From Candidatus Pacearchaeota archaeon (GTDB lineage Archaea; Nanobdellota; Nanobdellia; Pacearchaeales; GW2011-AR1), in the NCBI GenBank assembly GCA_016188825.1, contig JACPHA010000015.1:1-47624 (forward strand): a DNA stretch of 47,624 nt. The letters are read 5' to 3'. Numbering within the stretch: position 1 is the first letter of the stretch; each line of letters starts with the position of its first letter. Made by a program: the position numbers and the translations under genes. Under the pieces are notes generated by a model. It was not told where the DNA came from and searched no databases. It worked only from the letters and a program-made list of their open reading frames with translations. This document shows, piece after piece, positions 39,054 through 46,073 of this stretch.

Positions 39054-40131
39054 AATAGAATTTAACAATGCAGATGAAATACTTGCACAAATTTCAAAAA
39101 CAGAATTGCAAACCAAACCACTTGCGAACTATGATATGAATGAATCTGAAGATTTTAAAATTTTGAATGAATCTGAGCTTAGAAATTATGTAGCGACAGG
39201 AACAGCTTGGATTTTAGCTAATTTTATACGGCATGCGAGTATTGTTATTTTGGCAGGTAAGCGGAGCAGTTTGAAATCATGGGGGGCATTGCAGAAAGCT
39301 ATTTGTGTAGCAACTGGAAAATCTTTTCTTGGGAAGTTTGAAACTGAGAAATCAAACGTTTTATATCTTGACAAAGAAAATGGATTTGAAGAACTTCAAA
39401 AACGTGTTGCCATGATTAAGACTGGGCTCGAAATAAATGAAAACGTAAATATGCACTTTATTAGTGAGACGTCATTAAAATTAGATTCTCGCAGAGATAT
39501 TTTAAAACTCATTGAAATAATTCGAGAAAAAAAGATTCATTTAGTTGTTGTGGACGCTTTGAGGCGTTTTATCAGTTTTGACGAAAACGATGCGAAAGAA
39601 GTTTCTAATTTTATAACGGAATATATAAAACCTCTTTGTGAAGGTTTGAATGTCTCCTTTTTATTTATTCATCATGAGCGCAAGGGCGAAAGCTCTGGAG
39701 ACGATATGGACATGTTAAGAGGTTCAAGCGACTTAGCAAACTATGCGGATTGTATTCTTCAAGTAATGCGCAAGGGCGATTATTTAACTGTAAAGCAGAC
39801 AAAAAGTCGTTCTGGGAAGGAATTAGAGCCTTTTCAGGTGAAAATAGAGACTGATGAACTAACTTTTTTTAGGTTGATTTATCATGGAGCAGTTGAGAGG
39901 CGAGAAGATAAAGTAGCCCAAATGCTCACAAATTGGTTCGTAGAATCAAAAATTATTTCTTTCCAATATTTCGAGGGGCTAAAATATGTAAAATCGCTTT
40001 TTCAGAAAGAATCAAGTTATAAAAACGCATTATTAAACTTACAAACGCAAGGAGTAATCAAAAAAGGAGACGGATGGAGAGCTTCCTACAAGGTCGATAC
40101 TTCATTATTAGGATATCATGAAAAACATTGA
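39043..40131 (+). CDS. RecA-fold replicative helicase (RepA/AAA_25-like)
   Basis: 362 residues. RecA-type core: ATP loop ILAGKRSSLKSWGALQ (72-79), LYLDKEN (D110, E112), Walker B LVVVDALRRF (D171), FLFIHHERK (His210-211) and LRGSSDLANYADCIL. It resembles the RepA-type hexameric helicases and AAA_25 proteins of plasmids and phages. The P-loop reads GKRSSLKS: Leu stands where Gly usually precedes KS. The C-terminal 70 residues may be a winged helix (SYKNALLNLQTQGVIKKGDG). It is the probable replicative helicase of the element. Confidence 0.8.
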   Translation: MLPEIEFNNADEILAQISKTELQTKPLANYDMNESEDFKILNESELRNYVATGTAWILANFIRHASIVILAGKRSSLKSWGALQKAICVATGKSFLGKFETEKSNVLYLDKENGFEELQKRVAMIKTGLEINENVNMHFISETSLKLDSRRDILKLIEIIREKKIHLVVVDALRRFISFDENDAKEVSNFITEYIKPLCEGLNVSFLFIHHERKGESSGDDMDMLRGSSDLANYADCILQVMRKGDYLTVKQTKSRSGKELEPFQVKIETDELTFFRLIYHGAVERREDKVAQMLTNWFVESKIISFQYFEGLKYVKSLFQKESSYKNALLNLQTQGVIKKGDGWRASYKVDTSLLGYHEKH

Positions 40132-40149
40132 TTTTATGCTAAAAGGTAT

Positions 40150-40245
40150 AACGTGTAACGTCATTCCTAAGGGAAATGACGTTACGACGTTACAAATACC
40201 CAAATGGTTGATAACGTCAAATAACGTTATCAACGTTACAACGTT
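40150..40245. promoter_or_regulatory. AACGT dyad cluster, candidate origin of the element
   Basis: Eight copies of AACGT or its inverse lie within 96 bases. They build two perfect 11-bp dyads: GTAACGTCATT/AATGACGTTAC (40155-40185, 9-base loop) and GTTGATAACGT/ACGTTATCAAC (40207-40234, 6-base loop), plus two AACGTT palindromes. A 61-codon frame crosses the cluster but is best explained by the repeats. The place, directly behind the helicase gene, suits a replication origin; an operator or transcription-control site is the alternative. Confidence 0.6.
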
Positions 40246-40337
40246 AGAAATAGATAGAATTTTTTTACCTTGCACATTATTTAAAACTAACCGAATAACT
40301 TAACATGAAAATAACAACTAACAAATCAAAGTCTTCC

Positions 40338-40361
40338 ATGCCCGCCGTCATTGGCGGGCAT
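40338..40361. terminator. Strong hairpin before the small-gene run
   Basis: ATGCCCGCC and GGCGGGCAT form a perfect 9-bp stem around GTCATT. It lies between the origin candidate and the next gene, and could end the replication transcript or act as attenuator. It is one of the few GC-rich spots in the element. Confidence 0.5.
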
Positions 40362-40376
40362 CTTGCCATATAAAAA

Positions 40377-40607
40377 ATGAAACTTTACAATAATCCAGAA
40401 AAAAGCTTGAAAGCTAAAATCACACAAGGCGGTGAATTCGTTAGCGATAGTTCTGAAACCTCTGAAACTGATAAATATGGCATTGCTCGGTCATTGGGTG
40501 CAAAGATAAAGAAAAGCAAAAAACATATCATGGACAGAGCTGTATTCAATAAATTCGGGGATTTAATAGGCATAAGAGACGAAAACGAAGAGGATAGAAG
40601 AAAATGA
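40377..40607 (+). CDS. Small hypothetical protein of the element
   Basis: 76 residues, polar, with a Ser/Thr/Glu-rich middle (SDSSETSETDKYGIARSLGA) and Lys-rich end. Not recognised. The next gene starts within its stop (ATGA), so it begins a coupled chain of small genes. Confidence 0.5.
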   Translation: MKLYNNPEKSLKAKITQGGEFVSDSSETSETDKYGIARSLGAKIKKSKKHIMDRAVFNKFGDLIGIRDENEEDRRK

Positions 40608-40792
40608 AAAACATTAAAGAAGTGTCACTCAAGGCTATTTTCCAGCCCTTAAAAAGTGTTGTCAATTTAGTCAGTGAAAAAAATCTATCGACGATAAAAA
40701 ATCAAGAAAATTTCAAGACCTTTCCAAAGCTTCGCACAATACTATTAATGCGAAGTTTCATTCAAAAAACAAGCGAAAAGGAGGAAAAATGA
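40604..40792 (+). CDS. Small basic protein of the element
   Basis: 62 residues, basic (LRTILLMRSFIQKTSEKEEK at the end). Not recognised. It overlaps the upstream gene by ATGA. An 11-codon frame follows it in the same overlapping manner and carries the ribosome site of the next gene. Confidence 0.45.
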   Translation: MKNIKEVSLKAIFQPLKSVVNLVSEKNLSTIKNQENFKTFPKLRTILLMRSFIQKTSEKEEK

Positions 40793-40827
40793 TTAAATTC
40801 ATAATCAAAAATGAAAGGAGGTGAAGC

Positions 40828-40986
40828 ATGGAAAAAATAATAGAAGTCGCAAAAATCGGGTTGCATAATGGGGAATCCGCACAAATCTGCTGTGAAGAAA
40901 TAGACGGCGGAGTTGCGCTTTGGATAAAACCTGATGCAAAGAAAATAAGTAGGTTACACAATGATGTCCGACCGCAGAAAGCTTAA
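40828..40986 (+). CDS. Short protein with a strong ribosome site
   Basis: 52 residues from ATG 40828, preceded by AGGAGGTG at ideal distance, the best ribosome site in the element. The product begins MEKIIEVAKIGLHNGESAQI and contains CC in the middle (QICCEEIDGGVALWIKPDAK). Not recognised. An 11-codon frame (40789-40824) ends right in front of it. Confidence 0.6.
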   Translation: MEKIIEVAKIGLHNGESAQICCEEIDGGVALWIKPDAKKISRLHNDVRPQKA

Positions 40987-40992
40987 ATTCAA

Positions 40993-41283
40993 ATGGAAAC
41001 TTTAACACAAGAAAACTTAGTGGAAACTATAGACGAAGATGATTGGGAAAGTGACGAAGCTTTAATTAGTAAAGGTTTTCAGGAAATCGCAAAAAATGTT
41101 TTTTTTCACTTCAAGACAAAGAAATTATTTGGCAGATGTTCTGGATGCAATTTTATGAAACCATTGAAAATTTCAACTATTAAATCAGATAAAGTCGTTT
41201 GGATTTGTTCTCCTTGTAATTCGACCGAATCAACCAATGGACAAATGTTGTTTCCTGAAATGCGAAGTAAAAAATGGAAATGA
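40993..41283 (+). CDS. Zinc-ribbon-like protein of the element
   Basis: 96 residues. An acidic N-terminus precedes two cysteine pairs, CSGC (about 49-52) and CSPC (about 72-75), spaced like a zinc ribbon. It could bind DNA or a packaging protein. It overlaps the next gene by 10 bases. Not recognised beyond the cysteine pattern. Confidence 0.55.
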   Translation: METLTQENLVETIDEDDWESDEALISKGFQEIAKNVFFHFKTKKLFGRCSGCNFMKPLKISTIKSDKVVWICSPCNSTESTNGQMLFPEMRSKKWK

Positions 41284-41705
41284 AACCTTTTTTTGTTAAG
41301 CGAACGAACGAAGACTTAGACGTAAACATCTGGTTTGCTCCACGAAGGAAACCAGTTTTTCAAGAAATGACTGCTTTTTTCAGTAAAGCTAATCGTGATT
41401 TAATCAGGCAAAGCAAAGGCGTTAAATCTCTTAGATTAGCTTGTGAAAAACACGCACGACAAATATGTAGAGAGCAAGGCGAGAAGGAATTGGCTGAGGC
41501 ATTTGACGAAGTTCGATTCATGAAGTTTGAGAAGATACAATCCGATAGGAAACAAGTCAAAAACTTAAACCAAATTGATACAACAAAGTGGGAAGTTCAT
41601 ATCACTTACCGATGTCCGAGATGTCTTGCTGGGGCATCCTTTGGTTTTCGACCTGAACAACTTCAAAAAGAAACTCTTGAAATAATTGAAAAGAGGGACG
41701 ATTAA
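41274..41705 (+). CDS. Hypothetical protein with a C-terminal CPRC motif
   Basis: 143 residues: a helical, basic first part (SLRLACEKHARQICREQGEK) and a C-terminal YRCPRC segment with a single visible Cys pair. Not recognised. The stop shares a base with the start of the coiled-coil gene. Confidence 0.5.
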   Translation: MEMKPFFVKRTNEDLDVNIWFAPRRKPVFQEMTAFFSKANRDLIRQSKGVKSLRLACEKHARQICREQGEKELAEAFDEVRFMKFEKIQSDRKQVKNLNQIDTTKWEVHITYRCPRCLAGASFGFRPEQLQKETLEIIEKRDD

Positions 41706-41944
41706 TGGAAATTCGTATAGAATCTGAACGAGATGAACTGCGCCTTTTGAAAAGAGTAGCGAGAGCTTTAAAGAAATTGAATATTAAACCAGTCTCAAAG
41801 TTGCAAGAAAAACAACAGCAAAGTTTCTCGAATATTTTTGAACAAGTTAAGAGATATAGAAAAGAAGTCGCAGAGTTGCGGAGAGAAAAGTTCATTGAAG
41901 AGTTAAAAATCCAAGAGGAAAAATATAGAGATTATGTGGGATGA
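41705..41944 (+). CDS. Coiled-coil protein next to terminase
   Basis: 79 residues, almost wholly helical and charged (RVARALKKLNIKPVSKLQEK, then a heptad-like RYRKEVAELRREKFIEELKI). It overlaps terL by 11 bases. In tailed viruses the gene before terL often encodes the small terminase, which is DNA-binding and oligomeric; this protein is in that position but lacks a visible DNA-binding fold, which instead appears at the N-terminus of terL. Confidence 0.55.
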   Translation: MEIRIESERDELRLLKRVARALKKLNIKPVSKLQEKQQQSFSNIFEQVKRYRKEVAELRREKFIEELKIQEEKYRDYVG

Positions 41945-43511
41945 ATTAAGCAAGCAACAAAAGATAGATTATATCACCGAAGCGATAAAAAGCGGAAAAA
42001 GTTCGATTCAAATAGTTGCATCTCTCGACATAACAAAAGCAATGTTATACATGTTTTGCTCACGAAATGAAATAAGCCTCAGGAATGAAAAAAATATTCA
42101 GGGTAAAACTTCAAAATTCCAAAAGCAATTGAAGAAAAATAAGTTGAGCATATCCCAGAGGATTATGGAGCTGTGCAGTTTAGAAGTTTCTGATTCTACT
42201 TTTCCAAAGCACTTTTCGGATGAACAACTTTTATATTGGAGAAATAACATTGAAGGATTTAAGCAATTCTGTTTTGAAGTCCTCAATATCACATTACAAT
42301 CCCATCAGATAGACATTGCAGAAAAAATGCACAATAACAGGCACAGCGTATTTATTTGTGGTAGACGGTCAGGAAAGACGTTGTTATCGGCTTTATACTG
42401 CCTCTGGAGAGCATTAATACAACCAAGCGAGAGAATAACTCTTATTTCGCCTTCTTATGAAAGCAGTTTAATTATTTTTCGAATGATTCTTGAGCAGATA
42501 GCGAAAAGTGAAGAGTTGCGGTGGGACATTAAAAGAGATACTTCGGATGAGCTAACATTCCAGAACGATTCAAACATCAAAAGCCTTAGCGCTCAATCTC
42601 TTGCGGTTAGGGGCAGAGAAAACAGCATTGTTATCATAGACGAGGCAAGCAGTTTGGAGAACGATAAAGAAGTAATCGCCTCTGTCAGTCCTTCCCTTGC
42701 AAGCCGTCCAAATTCACAGCTAATTTTAATATCTACTCCAAGAAGTCGTCAAGGATTACTTTGGGAATCATGGAATAGCCCTCTTTACGCAAAAGCGCAG
42801 TATCCGAGCACGTCGAACAAGTTTCTTGATTTGGAATGGTATGAACTGGAGAAACAAAAATTACCTATTGAGGTATTTCAAATGGAATACGAAGCCCAAT
42901 GGTGCGACGTTGTTGATTTATTCTTTCCCTTGAAATTAATAAATAAATGCAAGCAAAAGTATGATTTCATCAACTTCCGAGACACAGGAAAGCCCCTGTA
43001 TATCTGCGGTATTGACATCGGAAGATTGCACGATTATTCTGTCGTTGTGGTTATTTCCAAGAATGGAGAAGAATTAAAAGTTGAGAATATTTTTACTTTT
43101 TACAATATTCCATTTCAAGCTCAAGTGAGCAGATTCATGCGCATTTTTGATGTCTTTCATATCGACAAAGTGGTGATTGAGCACAACGGTTTAAGCATGC
43201 CGATTGTTGAACAATTAGAGAACGAATATGATAGAAACAAAATAAAACGTTTTCAACCTACAATAAAAACTAAAGAGGAAATTTACTTTAATCTTCTCAA
43301 GAAAATGGAAGAGGGAAGTTTGACAATTCCCGATTATGAGCCATTAATTAATGAAATGAGAAACTTCCAGTTCGTATATACTCCAAAGGGCGTTAAATTA
43401 CACCATTCTTCAAGCAGTTCAGACGATATACTCGATGCACTTGCAATGGCTGTTTCAGGTGTTAAGAGTTATAGACCAATTCTTATGCCTGTTGGCGCAG
43501 GAAGATATTGA
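41934..43511 (+). CDS. terL: Terminase large subunit
   Basis: 525 residues. This motor cuts and pumps viral DNA into capsids. ATPase: FICGRRSGKT (143-149), VIIDEASS (D236, E237) and LISTPRS coupling motif. Nuclease: CGIDIGRLHD (D361), VIEHNG (E416) and DDILDALAMA (D498, D501). The first 50 residues look like a helix-turn-helix (SGKSSIQIVASLDITKAMLY), a small-terminase-like module not usual on TerL. All motifs are intact. No portal or capsid gene follows, so the protein would need another virus's capsids. Confidence 0.93.
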   Translation: MWDELSKQQKIDYITEAIKSGKSSIQIVASLDITKAMLYMFCSRNEISLRNEKNIQGKTSKFQKQLKKNKLSISQRIMELCSLEVSDSTFPKHFSDEQLLYWRNNIEGFKQFCFEVLNITLQSHQIDIAEKMHNNRHSVFICGRRSGKTLLSALYCLWRALIQPSERITLISPSYESSLIIFRMILEQIAKSEELRWDIKRDTSDELTFQNDSNIKSLSAQSLAVRGRENSIVIIDEASSLENDKEVIASVSPSLASRPNSQLILISTPRSRQGLLWESWNSPLYAKAQYPSTSNKFLDLEWYELEKQKLPIEVFQMEYEAQWCDVVDLFFPLKLINKCKQKYDFINFRDTGKPLYICGIDIGRLHDYSVVVVISKNGEELKVENIFTFYNIPFQAQVSRFMRIFDVFHIDKVVIEHNGLSMPIVEQLENEYDRNKIKRFQPTIKTKEEIYFNLLKKMEEGSLTIPDYEPLINEMRNFQFVYTPKGVKLHHSSSSSDDILDALAMAVSGVKSYRPILMPVGAGRY

Positions 43512-43626
43512 TTTTGGTTTTCAGTTTTTTAAATATAATTCCTCCAGATTCAAATAATCCATAAAGTAAAAAAAGAATGACAAACCCCATTAAAAATAAA
43601 GTAAAGAAAGGATTTATATCAAGTAA

Positions 43627-43779
43627 ATAATCTGGGAAGATTTAGGGAAACCATCATACCGTTCCCTTAGGGAACAGCTGGGTATAGAATTACGAACAAT
43701 TAATGAAGCCTTTACACTTCTCAAACAAATCGAAGAAATCCCAGAAATCGAGGAAGCAATTCGGAAAGGTAAATTTTAT
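43627..43779 (+). pseudogene. ParB-like HTH fragment without a start codon
   Basis: The frame is open after a TAA at 43624 and encodes PSYRSLREQLGIELRTINEA, then LLKQIEEIPEIEEAIRKGK, which follows the ParB/KorB helix-turn-helix pattern. It has no ATG, GTG or TTG start and runs into the integrase 3' end on the other strand. It is probably the remains of a partition or regulator gene from an earlier form of the element. Confidence 0.4.
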
Positions 43780-44957
43780 TTCCCTATTGCTTTCAAATAT
43801 TTATTTAGATTTTTTTCAGGGATTAAAATTCTGCCATTTAACAAATCTCTCATTGATTCAATTTCGGTTTTGAATAATTCAAACTCTTTCTCAGTCTTTT
43901 CTTCTGTTTTTTTCTTTTCAATTTCGCTTTTATTAAGTTGTTTTACCAATTCCTCAATTTGTAATTCTAATTCGTGCTTCTTTTCTTCCGATAAGTTTTC
44001 TATATTGTAAACTTTTTCTAAAATAGACTTTTTCATATCTTCATTATCCATTAAAACGTAAACCGCTTGCATTTTGCTTGTTGAAGTATGCCCTGCAAAA
44101 GCTTTTCTGTCTAAATCATCCACGCCAAGTCTTTTTAATTCAGTTAACCTCGTGTGCCTGAATAAATAAGCATAAACAGGTTTTGATATTCCCGCTTTCT
44201 TCCCTAACTGCCTAATCCAATAACCAAATTCAAATTCTCCGATTGGCTTTGTTCTGTCTCTCGGACTTGGAAAAATATAATCTTCATCTGTTATGTCTGC
44301 ATAAGTATTTTCTTTTTTCCAGCGTCTTAAATGGTCGATTGCATTCTTAACTGGTAATTCTCTGGACTTTTGCGTTTTGCTTGAAAAGAGAGTTATCGTA
44401 TTCTTATCAAAATCTACTTGCTTCCATTTAGCCATTCTCAATTCATGCGGTCTGCAAGCACTTTCATAAAGAGCAACTATTTGAGTTTTCTCCCTCAAGG
44501 AACTTGCTGTTCTCAAAAGGAGAGCAATTTCTTTTTCTGTAAGAAGATTATTTTTATTAATCTTTTTTTCATTAACAATTTGATGTTTTAATTTCAAATT
44601 ATCCAAAATCTTTAACATTCCCAAATCATTCTCATAAAACCATTTTACAAATCTTTTGACAACTATTTTGATATTATTTTTGGTTGCGATTTCCCTATTT
44701 TTATCTTGGGTAACTAAAGCCCAGAACTCGATTATGTTGGTAGGCTTTAACTTATCAAGCGGTTTTTCAATTATATCTCTAAACTGCAAGAAATACATTC
44801 TGTAATCAACCATCTTTCTTTTTCCCGCAGTCATAGAAAGAAAATTCATGTAGTCGGTAAAAATCTTCTTATCTCTGGGAGATAAATTCTCTTCAATATA
44901 ATTCACTCCTTTGTTTATCTTCATTAACTGCCTATAATTTGGATATTCTTTCTTCAT
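43776..44957 (-). CDS. Tyrosine recombinase (integrase) of the element
   Basis: 393 residues from ATG 44957 (three more if started at 44966). The catalytic set of the family is present (numbers from 44966): Arg172 in SACRPHELR, Lys197 in SSKTQKS, His271 and Arg273 in LFRHTRLTEL, His293 in AGHTST, and Tyr303 in MQAVYVLMD. An N-terminal SAM-like core-binding domain precedes (about 30-130), and a coiled coil of about 70 residues follows the catalytic domain. The gene starts within 35 bases of the right arm and reads away from it, as expected for an integrative element. Confidence 0.93.
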   Translation of the reverse strand: MKKEYPNYRQLMKINKGVNYIEENLSPRDKKIFTDYMNFLSMTAGKRKMVDYRMYFLQFRDIIEKPLDKLKPTNIIEFWALVTQDKNREIATKNNIKIVVKRFVKWFYENDLGMLKILDNLKLKHQIVNEKKINKNNLLTEKEIALLLRTASSLREKTQIVALYESACRPHELRMAKWKQVDFDKNTITLFSSKTQKSRELPVKNAIDHLRRWKKENTYADITDEDYIFPSPRDRTKPIGEFEFGYWIRQLGKKAGISKPVYAYLFRHTRLTELKRLGVDDLDRKAFAGHTSTSKMQAVYVLMDNEDMKKSILEKVYNIENLSEEKKHELELQIEELVKQLNKSEIEKKKTEEKTEKEFELFKTEIESMRDLLNGRILIPEKNLNKYLKAIGK

Positions 44958-44990
44958 ATAAAACAAAGAATATCTATCTTTATAAATCTA

Positions 44991-45024
44991 TTGAAGTGTT
45001 ACTTCATCTCAGCCTTGTGAGATG
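44991..45024. other. attR of the satellite-like element
   Basis: Arm TTGAAGTGTTACT (44991-45003), then core TTCATCTCAGCCTTGTG (45003-45019), then AGATGAAC. The core plus right flank forms a perfect 9-bp dyad, TTCATCTCA-GCCTTG-TGAGATGAA, which would also be the uninterrupted target site. Confidence 0.75.
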
Positions 45025-45042
45025 AACATGATTTTTCTTTAT

Positions 45043-45132
45043 GGAGAATTCGGTTGATTATGTTACTGTTCATTCGAATTCTCCAGACAGAGAATTTGAA
45101 ACTAAAGATAACTGAATTATCCAAATTCTCTG
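45043..45132. repeat. Two further hairpins to the right of attR
   Basis: GGAGAATTCG/CGAATTCTCC (45043-45052, 45075-45084; 10 bp) and CAGAGAATTTG/CAAATTCTCTG (45088-45098, 45122-45132; 11 bp). With R2 copy 2, the GC block and the attachment dyad they make a row of palindromes that was once continuous between two convergent genes. Confidence 0.7.
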
Positions 45133-45166
45133 TAATGTAAAAGCTCTTTTAAGTGTTTGCCTTCAA

Positions 45167-45829
45167 TCACCACCTCTCAATATATGTCTTAGATGCTTCT
45201 TCCTCGCTTAACCAAAATTCATAAATCGTGTAAAAAACTCTTAATATAATTTCAATAACAAAAATCGCAACAACAAAATTAATAATAAGATTTATCGAGC
45301 TGGGAATCTCGAGAATTTTTCTCCAAATTCCTTCAAAACTTGACCGGCCCGAAGACAAAAGCAAAACAGAAAGCGAAATAAATGGAAACAATTTAGCAAG
45401 CTCCTTAGAAACATCTTCGCTAAAATAAGCCAAAATTCTGATTGCTCCTATGACCGACGCAGAAATCAATAAAACGTCAATAAGAAACCTTTCTTTAGCC
45501 AAAACTAATAATACCAATGAAAATCCTACAAACCATAAAATTATTATGAAAGGAATTATAATTACATATTCTAGCAAATACAAAATTATAGCAAAAAACT
45601 TGTACTTCAAGGGATGTTTAGAAACATTGTATTGACGCAAATTAAGCTCTAATAAATTCCTTTTTGCAGTAGAACTAAAAAAAACCCAAATAAACAAAGA
45701 AGCCAAAGCCAGAATAACTGCAAGAAACAAAACGCCGAAGAGTACAGGATTGTTAGCAAAAAAACCCTCTAAAGTATTTGCATAAACATAATTCAGTCTA
45801 TTAATTAAATTGCTAATCACCTCTACCAT
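45167..45829 (-). CDS. Polytopic membrane protein
   Basis: 220 residues with six or so membrane helices (about 28-52, 76-108, 112-128, 146-162, 178-202). Not recognised. The plan resembles the membrane proteins of the 20-23 kb cluster, but sequence likeness is not obvious. An AT-rich TATA-like element lies just upstream of its start. It is convergent with the DoxX-like unit if the integrated element is removed. Confidence 0.6.
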   Translation of the reverse strand: MVEVISNLINRLNYVYANTLEGFFANNPVLFGVLFLAVILALASLFIWVFFSSTAKRNLLELNLRQYNVSKHPLKYKFFAIILYLLEYVIIIPFIIILWFVGFSLVLLVLAKERFLIDVLLISASVIGAIRILAYFSEDVSKELAKLFPFISLSVLLLSSGRSSFEGIWRKILEIPSSINLIINFVVAIFVIEIILRVFYTIYEFWLSEEEASKTYIERW

Positions 45830-46073
45830 AATTTAAATAAAGTTAACAAGTTTATAAATTTGGTGTTTGGCATGCTACAAAATATCCCCCTATCAACTGG
45901 GCTATCAAATTATTGCAATTATACGCTATTATTTGTTTGCGGTTAAAATAGCCAATTCATTAATATTTATATTCGATAAATTAATGTAAAAAACGAATTG
46001 AGCAATTATTGAGGATAATTACAAGTGTCTGTTTGGTATCAAAATTTAAATAACCTTTTTCTTTAATATAAGC

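Larger units (their letters stand above)
37214..45019. mobile_element. Integrated satellite-like element (about 7.8 kb)
   Basis: Bounded by a 17-bp direct repeat (TTCATCTCAGCCTTGTG) with 13-bp inverted arms immediately inside. Contents in order: two leftward small genes; a rightward run with an RHH regulator, small protein, primase-like protein, RecA-fold helicase, a dyad cluster (candidate origin), several small genes, a zinc-finger-like protein, a coiled-coil protein and terminase large subunit; then a ParB-like remnant and a leftward tyrosine integrase beside the right end. No portal, major capsid, protease or tail gene is recognisable, and the small genes left over are too short for most of them. 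Frames are intact except the ParB-like piece. It fits a virus satellite or an unusual integrative plasmid; a deleted provirus is the alternative. Confidence 0.8.

Noticed and set aside
40118-40303. 61-codon frame across the AACGT cluster
   Set aside because: The frame is explained by repeated AACGTT units; the product looks like no protein family and the dyads suggest a DNA site.
45899-45951. GGCTAT/ATAGCC stem between the membrane protein and serS
   Set aside because: Only six pairs with a long AT-rich loop; likely chance.
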